Shown: positions 1 to 9,137, numbered from the stretch's first letter. The stretch is 60,932 bases of DNA from Rhodobacteraceae bacterium REDSEA-S34_B6 (GCA_001627925.1 LUQC01000111.1:1-60932); one strand, 5' to 3'. Notes: generated by a model from the letters alone, not told the origin. Program-made: numbers and translations.

Positions 1-258
1 ATATCGTATAGCTCTCCATAATTCTGGATCAGATGCTCCGCCCAAGGTACCCAGTTGATCTGTTATTCCCTTAGCAGAGCCGGGTTCACCGGTACTATTT
101 CGACGATCGTTATCATCTACAGACAATCCCTTTTGCCTCGCCATTATATCTTCCAATGTTTGTGCACCACCTGTTGAAGATCTGTCAACTTTTTGTTCCT
201 GAGCAACTAACGGAAACGCCAGAAAAAATACCAATATGAAACTCAATACTGAACGCAT
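1..258 (-). CDS. Formate dehydrogenase gamma subunit (cytochrome b), N-terminal part
   Basis: Partial gene; only the first 86 codons are in the window, and the rest runs off the left edge. The ATG at 258 opens a signal peptide (MRSVLSFILVFFLAFPLVAQ) followed by a charged linker and the stretch LGTLGGASDPELWRAIRY. This stretch is typical of the N-terminal extension of alphaproteobacterial formate dehydrogenase cytochrome b subunits. The family anchors the periplasmic alpha and beta subunits in the membrane and passes electrons to the quinone pool. The position just downstream of the beta gene on the same strand supports the call. The transmembrane helices and heme ligands lie outside the window and cannot be checked. 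Confidence 0.8.
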   Translation of the reverse strand, partial: MRSVLSFILVFFLAFPLVAQEQKVDRSSTGGAQTLEDIMARQKGLSVDDNDRRNSTGEPGSAKGITDQLGTLGGASDPELWRAIRY

Positions 259-299
259 ATTTACCTCACCCTTGAATGAATTAGCTGGAAAAATATCAA

Positions 300-324
300 A
301 GGGCAGACTTATTCCGTCTGCCCT
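300..324 (-). terminator. Intercistronic hairpin between fdh beta and gamma genes
   Basis: A perfect 9-bp inverted repeat (AGGGCAGAC / GTCTGCCCT, 7-nt loop) lies in the 82-bp gap between the beta stop and the gamma start. On the minus strand it is followed by a T-rich run. It could end part of the transcripts or protect the upstream mRNA so that the beta and alpha subunits exceed gamma. The repeat is seen; the function is inferred. Confidence 0.5.
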
Positions 325-340
325 CAAATGTTTAGATATA

Positions 341-934
341 TTAGCCGCCTTTTTGCTCGTAAGCTGTTCCCCAGCCCCAAGCACCTGAGCCAAAACCACG
401 CGCAACTACTCGCTCACGATACACAGAAGCTACGATATCGCCATCCCCGGCAAGCAGCGCTTTAGTTGCACACATTTCTGCACAAACAGGAAGCTTACCC
501 TCAGCAATTCGGTTACGACCGTATTTAGAGAACTCAGCTGTCGAATGGTTCTCTTCTGGACCACCAGCACAAAAGGTACACTTATCCATTTTACCACGAG
601 ACCCAAAATTTCCTGCTTGAGGAAATTGCGGAGCTCCAAAAGGACAGGCGTAAAAGCAGTATCCACACCCAATACACAAATCCTTGGAATGTAATACAAC
701 ACCTTCTTCATTTTGATAAAAGCAGTCCACTGGACATACAGCCATACACGGCGCATCGGAACAATGCATACATGCAACTGAAATAGAACGCTCGCCAGGA
801 TTACCATCTTGAATAGTCACCACCCTTCGGCGGTTAATACCCCATGGTACCTCGTGCTCATTCTTACAAGCAGTTACACAAGCATTACACTCGATGCAGC
901 GCTCGGCATCACATAAAAACTTAGCTCTTGCCAT
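341..934 (-). CDS. fdhB: Formate dehydrogenase beta subunit, four-cluster ferredoxin
   Basis: 197-residue electron-transfer subunit of the periplasmic formate dehydrogenase, similar to Methylobacterium FDH3 beta. It would relay electrons from the alpha subunit to cytochrome b. Four cysteine groups are visible: CIECNACVTAC near residue 13, CMHCSDAPCMAVC near 55, CIGCGYCFYAC near 87, and CTFC near 118 pairing with CAEMC near 150. Unlike E. coli FdnH it has no C-terminal membrane helix, so it must dock on the gamma subunit. It starts 12 bp after the alpha stop with a strong AGGGAGGA ribosome site. Confidence 0.9.
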   Translation of the reverse strand: MARAKFLCDAERCIECNACVTACKNEHEVPWGINRRRVVTIQDGNPGERSISVACMHCSDAPCMAVCPVDCFYQNEEGVVLHSKDLCIGCGYCFYACPFGAPQFPQAGNFGSRGKMDKCTFCAGGPEENHSTAEFSKYGRNRIAEGKLPVCAEMCATKALLAGDGDIVASVYRERVVARGFGSGAWGWGTAYEQKGG

Positions 935-946
935 ATCTTATCCTCC

Positions 947-3844
947 CTACGCTGACCAGATTTTACAAAGCGTTGCTTTGGTTTCTTGCATTTGAGTAAC
1001 AGAGTCATAGCCATAAGTTTGAGCCGTATTTGAGCTCTCACCAAGCACGTATGGATCTGCACCTTTTGGATACTTGTCACGCAAGTCCTCACCTTGGAAG
1101 TGTCCTCCAAAATGCATGGGCATGAACGCGACCCCTTCTCCGACGCGATTTGTAATCATGGCCATAACCTTGACTTTCGCGCCTTCAGGACCTTCAACCC
1201 AAACTTGAGCACCATCGCGGACCCCCAAATTATTGGCATCCCGAGGGTTTATTTCAACGAACATATCCTGTTGAAGTTCAGCCAACCATGGATTAGATCG
1301 CGTTTCATCACCCCCACCTTCATACTCAACCAGCCTACCTGACGTTAGTATCATAGGATATTCCTTGCTAAAGTCCTGCTTTTGAATTGAAGCATAAAGA
1401 GTTGGAAGTCTGTAAAACTTACGATCTTCATAAGTTGGGTAATCTTCCACGAGATCCCGTCTGTTTGTATAGAGAGGTTCTCTATGTAGAGGAACAGGAT
1501 CAGGGAAAGTCCAGACAACGGCTCTAGCTTTCGCATTTCCAAACGGAGCGCAACCATGCTTAATAGCGACCCTCTGAATACCACCGGACAAATCTGTCTT
1601 CCAGTTTGTCTTTGGCCCAGCAACAGCGTCAATTGCAGCACGTTCGTCAGCAGTTAAATCGCCATCCCAACCTAGATCCATTAGCATCTGCATTGTAAAT
1701 TCAGGATAACCATCTTGTAGTTCTGCTCCAGGGTTTGAAACACCTTCAGCCAGAAGATTATCACCATCTCGTTCGACACCGAAACGTGCTCTAAAGGTCA
1801 ATCCACCCTCAGCTACAGGCTTACTCATATCGTAGAGGTTTGGAGTTCCAGGATGGTTCATCTCAGGAGTTCCCCAGCTCGGCCATGGAAGTCCATAATA
1901 ATCACCATCTGCTGGTCCACCGTTAGCGCGAAGCGTTGTACGGTCGAATGTATGCTGGTTCTCCATATGCAATTTCAAACGCTCTGGAGATTGTCCTGTA
2001 TACCCGATAGTCCACATACCGCTGTTAATCTCGCGGAGGGTATCCTCTATATTAGGTGTAACCCCGTCGGCCTCAATCTTGATATTTCTAAAAAATCTAT
2101 CATGAAAACCAAACTTTTTAGCAAACAAACCTATAATTTCATGGTCTGGCTTACTTTCAAATAATGGATCGACAACTTTATCGCGCCATTGAATTGAACG
2201 GTTAGAGGCAGTCACTGAACCATAAGTTTCAAATTGAGTACTTGCAGGAAGCAAGTATACTCCGTCGGTTCGATCGCTCAAGACAGCTGAAACAGTAGGA
2301 TATGGATCAATAACAACTAGCATATCTAGTTTTTCCATTGCCGTTTTCATTTCAGTCAGTCGTGTTTGAGAGTTCGGAGCGTGACCCCAAAGAACCATCG
2401 CACGTACACGGTCCGGGTTATCCATATTATTTGGATCTTCTAGAACGCCGTCTATCCAACGCGAAACTGGAATTCCAGTAAGGTTCATTAGGTTCTTGTC
2501 CTTACCATCTGCTCCTTTAACCGTAGCAAATTGATTAGACAACCAATCGAAATCTTCACCCCAAACGCGAGCCCAATGACCCCAAGCGCCCTTTGACAAA
2601 CCATAATAGCCTGGCAATGTATGAGATAAAATACCTAAATCAGTTGCACCTTGCACGTTATCGTGACCACGGAAAATGTTAGTACCACCTCCGGTTGTAC
2701 CCATATTTCCTAATGCTAACTGAAGCACACAGTATGCACGGGTATTGTTGTTACCATTTGTATGCTGCGTTCCGCCCATGCACCAAATAACTGTTCCTGG
2801 GCGATTGTTTGCCATAGTTCTAGCAACACGCTTAAGCTGAGAACCCGGAGTACCTGTTACTCGTTCGACTTCCTCAGGTGTCCACCTAGCAACCTCTTCC
2901 TTGATTTGGTCCATACCCCAAACGCGTGTTCGGATAAATTCCTTATCTTCCCAACCGTTTTCGAAAATATGCCACAAAATGCCCCAAATAAGCGCTACGT
3001 CTGATCCAGGTCTGAAGCGAACATACTCGTCAGCGTGGGCTGCCGTTCTTGTGAACCTTGGGTCACAAACAATCAGAGGTGCATTATTTTGTTCCTTGGC
3101 CTTCATTACATGGAGCAATGAAACAGGATGTGCTTCTGCCGGGTTACCGCCTATAATGAAAATTGCACGTGAATTGTGAATGTCATTGTAGGAATTGGTC
3201 ATGGCGCCGTAGCCCCACGTGTTTGCAACACCGGCAACTGTTGTTGAGTGACAAATACGAGCCTGATGGTCTACGTTATTTGTACCCCAATAAGCGGCAA
3301 ATTTTCTGAATAGATAAGCTTGTTCGTTATTTACCTTTGCAGAACCTAGCCAATAAACACTATCTGGGCCACTTTCCTGACGGATCTTCATCATGCCGTC
3401 GCCAATTTCATCTATGGCCTGTTCCCAGCTAATTCTAATCCACTCGCCACCCTCTTTTTTCATAGGATATTTGAGTCTTCTTTCGCCGTGGGCATGCTCT
3501 CTTACAGCAGCGCCCTTGGCACAATGTGCGCCCAAATTGAATGGACTATCCCAGCCAGGCTCTTGGCCAGTCCAAACTCCATCCTGCACTTCAGCTACAA
3601 CCGTGCAGCCTACCGAACAGTGAGTACACACTGACTTAATAGTTTCTACCGACTGATTAGCAGCTGATGCTGCTGCAGCCTGAGTAACAGCGCCACCTGT
3701 TGCGGCTATTGCTGTCAATCCTCCGATTGCCAAACCTGAACCACGTAAAAAATCACGTCTATCTACAGATTTATTGGCTACTTCTGAAAGGATACTTGTC
3801 CTTTGGGAGCGTCGCGCAACCCCGTTGGTCTTTTTCCTAAGCAT
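947..3844 (-). CDS. fdhA: Formate dehydrogenase alpha subunit, TAT-exported Mo/W catalytic subunit
   Basis: 965-residue molybdopterin oxidoreductase that oxidises formate to CO2 in the periplasm. A twin-arginine signal (RRDFLRGSGLAIGG, near residues 29-42) is followed by a 4Fe-4S motif (CTHCSVGC, later C before AKG). The metal ligand is a plain cysteine in ARICHSTTVAG, so selenocysteine is not needed. A molydopterin-dinucleotide-binding domain closes the C-terminus (LTSGRLVEYEGGG onward). Length and order match FDH3-type enzymes. The TAT-peptide protein and TorD-like chaperone genes upstream, and tungstate-transport genes nearby, fit cofactor loading before export. The ATG has an AGGAAAA ribosome site. 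Confidence 0.93.
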   Translation of the reverse strand: MLRKKTNGVARRSQRTSILSEVANKSVDRRDFLRGSGLAIGGLTAIAATGGAVTQAAAASAANQSVETIKSVCTHCSVGCTVVAEVQDGVWTGQEPGWDSPFNLGAHCAKGAAVREHAHGERRLKYPMKKEGGEWIRISWEQAIDEIGDGMMKIRQESGPDSVYWLGSAKVNNEQAYLFRKFAAYWGTNNVDHQARICHSTTVAGVANTWGYGAMTNSYNDIHNSRAIFIIGGNPAEAHPVSLLHVMKAKEQNNAPLIVCDPRFTRTAAHADEYVRFRPGSDVALIWGILWHIFENGWEDKEFIRTRVWGMDQIKEEVARWTPEEVERVTGTPGSQLKRVARTMANNRPGTVIWCMGGTQHTNGNNNTRAYCVLQLALGNMGTTGGGTNIFRGHDNVQGATDLGILSHTLPGYYGLSKGAWGHWARVWGEDFDWLSNQFATVKGADGKDKNLMNLTGIPVSRWIDGVLEDPNNMDNPDRVRAMVLWGHAPNSQTRLTEMKTAMEKLDMLVVIDPYPTVSAVLSDRTDGVYLLPASTQFETYGSVTASNRSIQWRDKVVDPLFESKPDHEIIGLFAKKFGFHDRFFRNIKIEADGVTPNIEDTLREINSGMWTIGYTGQSPERLKLHMENQHTFDRTTLRANGGPADGDYYGLPWPSWGTPEMNHPGTPNLYDMSKPVAEGGLTFRARFGVERDGDNLLAEGVSNPGAELQDGYPEFTMQMLMDLGWDGDLTADERAAIDAVAGPKTNWKTDLSGGIQRVAIKHGCAPFGNAKARAVVWTFPDPVPLHREPLYTNRRDLVEDYPTYEDRKFYRLPTLYASIQKQDFSKEYPMILTSGRLVEYEGGGDETRSNPWLAELQQDMFVEINPRDANNLGVRDGAQVWVEGPEGAKVKVMAMITNRVGEGVAFMPMHFGGHFQGEDLRDKYPKGADPYVLGESSNTAQTYGYDSVTQMQETKATLCKIWSA

Positions 3845-3943
3845 TTTTTCCTCCCTTGGACCATTTGGCCCTAAGTACTAACATTTACTATCAACTGTCG
3901 GGCGTCACGCAACCAGTCGTCGATAGCGGTTTCAAATTCAGTA

Positions 3944-4141
3944 TCAAAACCGAATAGAGTCTAGATAAGCACGTGTGTGCTCAGTATCCTGAATTAATGT
4001 TTTGCTTAAATCAGGATCATTAGCTGCGTTTGCCACTGAACTTGATGCGGCTAAAGCAACGGTTGCAACTGGAGCACCAGCACCAGCTAACTTGAGAAAA
4101 TCTCGACGGCTTGTTCCATCCGTGTCGTTCTTCTTAGTCAT
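3944..4141 (-). CDS. Small TAT-signal protein of the formate dehydrogenase region
   Basis: 65-residue protein that is almost entirely a twin-arginine signal (SRRDFLKLAGAG, residues 11-22) plus a short tail (LIQDTEHTRAYLDSIRF). It belongs to the small TAT-target family found beside formate dehydrogenase operons. It lies about 100 bp upstream of the alpha gene on the same strand. The role is unproven; a partner in export or assembly of the alpha subunit is the usual guess. The ribosome site is GGGGAGGAG. Confidence 0.8.
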   Translation of the reverse strand: MTKKNDTDGTSRRDFLKLAGAGAPVATVALAASSSVANAANDPDLSKTLIQDTEHTRAYLDSIRF

Positions 4142-4206
4142 GAGAGTTCTCCTCCCCTCTTGTTATTGCGGCCAAGGGCCACATGGTTACGTGATCAAAA
4201 ATCACA

Positions 4207-4857
4207 TTACGCAGATTTCTCCGCACTCATTCGAAACGCTTCAACCTCTATTTCCATGAATAGCCTGCCGACTGAACCGACAGACGCATACAAAATAGAG
4301 GACTCCGCTGCTTCCAAATCTGTAAAAAAATGTCCTGCCCATGGACGAATATGTTTATCGAAAAACTTCAATTGCTTGCCTAATGAGACAGGAGAACCAA
4401 AGCGCCCAACAATCAGAGCAGCCATCATTTCCATCAAGCTAGCGATATTGTCTTCTGGCTCATAAACATTATTCGCCCGGGAAAGGCCCAAATTAACCAT
4501 ATCTCGCCTTAGAGCAGCTAAGGGCTTCTCATTCAAAAAGCCTGTTAAATAGTAACTCGCATACGGTAAAAGTTCACCACGGCCAACTCCGATGAACAGC
4601 TTATTGAATTCAATTTCCACTGAGTTAGGCTTGGAAACCTTTGAAACCCGCTTGAGGGTTTCGACGGCCTTGCCTAACTCGGATTGATCACCACTGAGTT
4701 GCGACATTTGCTCCAGTAGAATTTCGTCGGCTGGACGAGCCAAAACAAGCCCAAGAAAATTATACATGTCAGCTCTACTACGGTCTTCTTGAGAAACATC
4801 CGCCTTCTGTTTCAGGTCCATTCTTTCGTCCATTTCTATTCTATCCTGCCTGCTCAC
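4207..4857 (-). CDS. TorD/DmsD-family chaperone for formate dehydrogenase
   Basis: 216-residue, mostly helical protein of the TorD/DmsD redox-enzyme maturation type. Such chaperones bind the TAT signal of a molybdoenzyme and hold it until the cofactor is inserted. Visible features include the N-terminal RADMYNFLGLVLARP block (from about residue 28) and the EPEDNIASLMEMMAALI block (about 112-130), typical of the family. The GTG at 4857 overlaps the upstream DUF3306 stop by 4 bp, which implies translational coupling; an internal ATG at 4833 is an alternative start. Confidence 0.8.
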   Translation of the reverse strand: MSRQDRIEMDERMDLKQKADVSQEDRSRADMYNFLGLVLARPADEILLEQMSQLSGDQSELGKAVETLKRVSKVSKPNSVEIEFNKLFIGVGRGELLPYASYYLTGFLNEKPLAALRRDMVNLGLSRANNVYEPEDNIASLMEMMAALIVGRFGSPVSLGKQLKFFDKHIRPWAGHFFTDLEAAESSILYASVGSVGRLFMEIEVEAFRMSAEKSA

Positions 4858-5519
4858 GCCGCCGCTCCGCCATAATCAAATTTCATTCGCTGGCGACGCA
4901 CAGGAATGACTGGCTCCTCTTCGATGAAAACGGAAGCATCGGAACTTTCGATTATCTCTTGGTCGGAAATTTGCGCATTCGAATCAAGTGGTAGCTCTGA
5001 CCGATCATTAATGCTTGGGTCTTCTCTGACTTCTACATTTTCGACCTCATCAGTCTCTCTTGAAGCCTCAGCTAATAGCTCATCATCTGCGACTTCGGGA
5101 GGCTTATCATTCTGCTTTTCTTGCTCTTTCAGAGCCAACTCCTCGATGTGCTTCAACATACCTTTACCAACCTGATACGTTGTCTCAACAAAACCAGCTC
5201 CAACGGCCGCATCTGTGAAATCTTCTCCGTAATCAACCAGACCATCTACATTTGCCAGCAACGGATTAGATAGCCAAAGTTTCTTCAAAGCCCTTCTCCT
5301 GAGACGCTCAGGAACAACGTCTTTCATGAAGACCTTAAAATCATCCCCCGGCTCGAGTGTATCAGGATCAGGCAGACCAAGCTCTTTCAGAACCTCCTCA
5401 TCAGTTTTTACATCAAGCTCACCCTGAATCTCCGAAGCTCGCTTTATCTCCGCTCGACGTCTCTCCTCTTCAAACTCTTCTTTTACAGCTGATTTGCGTC
5501 TGCTCCAAAAATCACTCAT
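4854..5519 (-). CDS. DUF3306 family protein
   Basis: 221-residue acidic, probably disordered protein. The family signature is the N-terminal FWSRRKSAV segment and the central block GLPDPDTLEPGDDFKVFM with RRALKKLW (about residues 48-85). The C-terminal half is Glu/Asp rich and ends in a short basic patch (VRRQRMKFDYGG). DUF3306 genes occur almost only in formate dehydrogenase operons; their role is unknown. It overlaps the DUF3305 gene by 4 bp and the chaperone gene by 4 bp, so the three are translated together. Confidence 0.82.
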   Translation of the reverse strand: MSDFWSRRKSAVKEEFEEERRRAEIKRASEIQGELDVKTDEEVLKELGLPDPDTLEPGDDFKVFMKDVVPERLRRRALKKLWLSNPLLANVDGLVDYGEDFTDAAVGAGFVETTYQVGKGMLKHIEELALKEQEKQNDKPPEVADDELLAEASRETDEVENVEVREDPSINDRSELPLDSNAQISDQEIIESSDASVFIEEEPVIPVRRQRMKFDYGGAAA

Positions 5520-6085
5520 TGGATGAACCCCACTTTTCTTGAGGAGGGGGCGCGATAAACATCAGATATCTGCTCAATCCGAGGATCACCAATTCCATCT
5601 TGGTGAATGTCTACCCTTTTTTTATCTCTTTTGCGTTTTACAAACGCTTCTTCAACGTGATGATTCTCTATAAAATCTCGGACCCATGCGATTAAACCGA
5701 CCGGCATAGGCACCTTTTCAACAATTTCTTCACCACTATCAGTATAATCTTGAGCTTCGTATGGAGAAGCCGTGACGAGCAAAACTTCCAGAGGAATTTC
5801 AGCTCCAGCTTGCTCTCTCAGGACAACATAAACACTTGGAATTTTGGAGGCGAGGCCAGTCATATAGGCTTCTGTTTCAGCACCGTGGAGTTCAATATTT
5901 ACTGTGGAAAAGTGATATTCAGTGGAATCTCCCTCAGTTCTCAAGATACGATTTTCTGCCGGTCCGGCACCAGGAAGCACAGCACTCACTGCCCATGACC
6001 ATTCGGACCATTTTGTGACTCCCGGTGTCTTCCTTACCACCACCCCAACTGGCATGGATTGGTATCGCTTTGGGTTGTAGTACAC
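5516..6085 (-). CDS. DUF3305 family protein
   Basis: 189-residue soluble protein. The opening segment MPVGVVVRKTPGVTKWSEW (from residue 11) and the later ITASPYEAQDY-like stretch (LLVTASPYEAQDY, about 102-114) mark DUF3305. The C-terminal part is basic (VKRKRDKKRVD). It is first in the minus-strand formate dehydrogenase operon. The start is GTG, chosen because GGAGG lies 6-7 bases upstream and the family motif begins soon after. Function is unknown; conserved linkage suggests a role in enzyme maturation. Confidence 0.82.
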   Translation of the reverse strand: MYYNPKRYQSMPVGVVVRKTPGVTKWSEWSWAVSAVLPGAGPAENRILRTEGDSTEYHFSTVNIELHGAETEAYMTGLASKIPSVYVVLREQAGAEIPLEVLLVTASPYEAQDYTDSGEEIVEKVPMPVGLIAWVRDFIENHHVEEAFVKRKRDKKRVDIHQDGIGDPRIEQISDVYRAPSSRKVGFIQ

Positions 6086-6360
6086 TCAGGTCCTCCACTA
6101 CCTTAAAGTGTTTCTATTCCTAATTGCGAACTGATTATTGTCCCTGAGAAAAGAGTAACCCCCATAATACTCATCTGTCAATTTTTTAAATCCAAAAAAA
6201 GAACATTTTCTTAATTTTTATTTGATCCGGAAATTGTAAAAAATTTTAGAGCTGGTAAATTCAATGGAAAAGGCTACTTTCTCTCCATTAAAATCGAATA
6301 GCCAAGTGTTCTGTAACTTTCCAAAGAAACTATTAGAACGTTAAGCAAGGGATTGAAAAA
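6086..6360. promoter_or_regulatory. Divergent promoter region of the formate dehydrogenase locus
   Basis: A 275-bp AT-rich gap separates the minus-strand operon (DUF3305 onward) from the plus-strand polyferredoxin gene, so it must hold promoters for both. A run near 6180-6250 is especially A/T rich. I could not single out a convincing operator or a clear -35/-10 pair. Confidence 0.5.
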
Positions 6361-8325
6361 TTGGTTGATAAAATTGAAAAACTGCTGCTTTGCGATTGCG
6401 AAGGATCGCAAAAAGTTGACAGTGCAGCCTTAGCAGACGCAACTGGCCTAAAATGCTCAAAGGTATACTCTGAATTATGCATAAAAAATCTAGACATAGT
6501 TGAGAAAGCTATTCAATCAGGTGACACAGCTATTTGCTGCGAACAACAATCTAGTATTTTTGATGAAATTGCAGCCGACATTGATAAAGACTCACCGATA
6601 GTATTTGACATAAGAGATAGGGCTGGCTGGACCGTCGATACCAAAACAGTGGTGCCAAAAATGGCCGCCCTGACAGCTGAAGCTTTGATGGAAAAACCTA
6701 TCCAGAAGACAAAAGACGTTACGTCGCAAGGTCGGTGCTTGATCCTTGGTGATTGTGAATCGGTTCTTGAAGCAGCTCAAATTTTACAAGAAACTTTATC
6801 TGTTACGGCATTGCTTGATCCCAAAGATGGCGATGAAATTTTAAATGTTAATGGTTTCGACGTAGTGCTTGGCAAGATCAAGAACGCCAAAGGTAGTTTT
6901 GGAGATTTTACTATTGTTTTTGATAAATTGCAGGAATTAGTTCCTTCTGGACGCGGACCCTTCAAATGGACACACGCACAAGATGGAGCAACATCATCCT
7001 GCGATATAATATTAGACCTTTCCAAAGATGATGCATTATTTCCCGCTTCGGAGAAAAGAGATGGATATATTCGTGCAGACGTTGGTCAAAAAACCAAATT
7101 CACTTCAGCAATTCTAAATGCATCACAGCTGCAAGGGACATTTGAAAAAAGTTTATATATTAAATACGAGGCCTCTGTCTGCGCGCACAGTCGAGCCGAG
7201 AAACCTGCTTGTTCTAACTGCATAAACGTTTGTCCAACGGGAGCTATTCTTTCCAGTGGTGAAACCGTGACCATCGACCCAGGCATTTGTGCTGGATGCG
7301 GAGCTTGCGCTGCTGTTTGTCCATCTGGGGCTATTGAGTATGAGCCAGGACCAATTTCTTGGATTTTAGCTCGGTTGGGTGTGATTCAAAAATATTATAA
7401 GGGCGCGGGTGGAAAAAATCCTTATCTTTTAGTTCATGACGACCATGGAAGAGAATTGATTTCTTTTTTGGCCAGATACGGAGACGGCCTTCCGTCAAAC
7501 GTAATTCCAATGCAATTAGATGCGATCGCCACATTTGGCCATGCTGAAGCTCTCGCTGCACATGCGTCCGGCTTTGAAGAAGTATTTCTACTTACGGGCC
7601 CAAAATCTGATACAGACACAATTTTAGGCGAAGCAGAAATAGCAAATGCTATATTTGAGAACGCCCTTCGAGTAGTTGAAGTAAATGATCCATTAGAACT
7701 CTCCAATATATTTGAGGGGCTGGCTAAGCGAGCTGATAAAACTCAGCTAAGCAAACCAATGGGAAGCAGGCGGCAAGTTACGAGGGTAGCTTCCAAAACA
7801 TTAAACCCAGAAAAAGAAATTTTGCCCTTACCCGATCATGCACCGTACGGCGCCGTTCTTCTCGATAATGACAGTTGCACCCTTTGTTTATCTTGTGTCT
7901 CTCTGTGTCCTTCTGGAGCTTTGGGAGAAAACCCAGACTTACCACAACTTCGATTTCAAGAAGATGCATGTTTACAGTGCGGATTATGCTCAAACATTTG
8001 CCCTGAAAACGCAATCTCTTATGAAAAACGCCTTAATCTATCAAACTCCGCTCTGGAGCAAACCATTCTAAAGGAAGAAGAGCCGTTTGCTTGTATAGAG
8101 TGCGGCAGCTTGTTTGGGGTAAAATCATCCGTTGAGCGCATAATTGATAAGCTTGCAGGAAAGCATTCAATGTTTTCAAATTCAGATGCAGCAAAACTAA
8201 TTCAGATGTGTGATGACTGTCGAATTAATGCCCAGTACCATTCGGACAATAACCCGTTTGCCGGCGGTGAGCGCCCAAGAGTGCGGACAACAGAAGATTA
8301 CCTTTCAAAGCGCAAAGATCACTGA
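6361..8325 (+). CDS. Polyferredoxin with MvhD-like central domain
   Basis: 654-residue iron-sulfur protein. The N-terminal domain carries LLLCDCEGSQ (about residue 8) and a CC pair in AICCEQQ. Two ferredoxin motifs follow (CSNCINVCPTGAI and CAGCGACAAVCPSGAI, about 280-325). A central segment (about 350-450) resembles hydrogenase delta/MvhD subunits but lacks their cysteines. Two more ferredoxin motifs come next (CTLCLSCVSLCPSGAL and CLQCGLCSNICPENAI, about 504-555), then a CIEC/CDDC pair. It probably moves electrons for formate dehydrogenase; this is inferred from its place. Start TTG, chosen because the family N-terminal motif begins seven codons in. Its 3' end overlaps the convergent cytochrome gene by 7 bp. 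Confidence 0.78.
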   Translation: MVDKIEKLLLCDCEGSQKVDSAALADATGLKCSKVYSELCIKNLDIVEKAIQSGDTAICCEQQSSIFDEIAADIDKDSPIVFDIRDRAGWTVDTKTVVPKMAALTAEALMEKPIQKTKDVTSQGRCLILGDCESVLEAAQILQETLSVTALLDPKDGDEILNVNGFDVVLGKIKNAKGSFGDFTIVFDKLQELVPSGRGPFKWTHAQDGATSSCDIILDLSKDDALFPASEKRDGYIRADVGQKTKFTSAILNASQLQGTFEKSLYIKYEASVCAHSRAEKPACSNCINVCPTGAILSSGETVTIDPGICAGCGACAAVCPSGAIEYEPGPISWILARLGVIQKYYKGAGGKNPYLLVHDDHGRELISFLARYGDGLPSNVIPMQLDAIATFGHAEALAAHASGFEEVFLLTGPKSDTDTILGEAEIANAIFENALRVVEVNDPLELSNIFEGLAKRADKTQLSKPMGSRRQVTRVASKTLNPEKEILPLPDHAPYGAVLLDNDSCTLCLSCVSLCPSGALGENPDLPQLRFQEDACLQCGLCSNICPENAISYEKRLNLSNSALEQTILKEEEPFACIECGSLFGVKSSVERIIDKLAGKHSMFSNSDAAKLIQMCDDCRINAQYHSDNNPFAGGERPRVRTTEDYLSKRKDH

Positions 8326-9059
8326 TGTTTTACAGGTTCACCCAAATCTGCGGGCGGGATATTTTGCACATATGCAATTATCGCCTGGAGTTCATTTAGA
8401 TTTAATTCGATCGGCACAATTGGCGCAGGTCTACTATCATCGAATGGCTCAGTCACGTCGGGTATTATTGTAAAAGCTGGATGAGGCCGAAGGAGGTAAA
8501 AACCACTAAACCTCAAATCCCAATCATCAAAAGTTCTTAGAGCAAAGAATGATGGCGTTGATCCGATAGAGTTTTTACGGCCTTTTTCGACAACATGACA
8601 CCGCGCACATTTTTGTTGAGATTGCTCTAAGCCTAGTTTTGCATCACCAGAAAGTCTAACTTGCCTTATCGCCACTTCTTCCATTTCTAATGAAACAAAA
8701 ACGGGCTCATCATTTTCTTGAATAGATGAAATAGTTTTCTTACCAACGTCACTTTTTAACCAATTCAAAAACTTCTGCGAGTAATTATTTTCTTCAATAA
8801 CATCAATTTTAAATACTATATCACCCATCTTAAGAAACGCCCGACCTGAATTCTTCGAAATTGCGATCATTGCAGAGTCAGAGACTAATTTAACCGATAT
8901 TTGAGTTTTTAACTTGAAGCGAGGAATAATATAATCAAAAAATCCGGAGGCAATCAACGAATTCGGGGCGCTCATTGTAACAATGCGTTCTTCGGCATTT
9001 ACATAGCTGAGGCTTGTAACCAGCAAAATAACAGAGCATATATATTTAACTATTCGCAT
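8319..9059 (-). CDS. Periplasmic cytochrome c fused to a shortened TupA-like domain
   Basis: 246 residues. A signal peptide (residues 1-22, ending SYVNA) is followed by a segment whose start (GFFDYIIPRFKLKTQISVKL) resembles the first strand-helix of TupA-type tungstate-binding proteins (NSGLSDVLLPKIKSDI in TupA at 12978). A later part (FLNWLKSDVGKKTISS) resembles TupA's final helix (LENWLTSTRAKRMING). The middle of the binding protein is missing. A class I-like cytochrome c domain follows, with CARCH near residue 155 and no methionine after it, so the distal heme ligand is probably the histidine of RPHPAF. Likely an electron carrier or redox-linked sensor for the formate dehydrogenase system; function unproven. 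Confidence 0.75.
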   Translation of the reverse strand: MRIVKYICSVILLVTSLSYVNAEERIVTMSAPNSLIASGFFDYIIPRFKLKTQISVKLVSDSAMIAISKNSGRAFLKMGDIVFKIDVIEENNYSQKFLNWLKSDVGKKTISSIQENDEPVFVSLEMEEVAIRQVRLSGDAKLGLEQSQQKCARCHVVEKGRKNSIGSTPSFFALRTFDDWDLRFSGFYLLRPHPAFTIIPDVTEPFDDSRPAPIVPIELNLNELQAIIAYVQNIPPADLGEPVKHQ

Positions 9060-9137
9060 GAAAACCTTAAATGGCTGTAATTGGCTATGTTTAAGATTAG
9101 TATTCGAATTAAAAAGCGAGTAATTTGGGAGAACAAG

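Noticed and set aside
4191-4205. GTGAT-CAAAA-ATCAC hairpin after the TorD-like gene's upstream gap
   Set aside because: Only 5 bp of stem, two of them A-T next to the loop; too weak to call.
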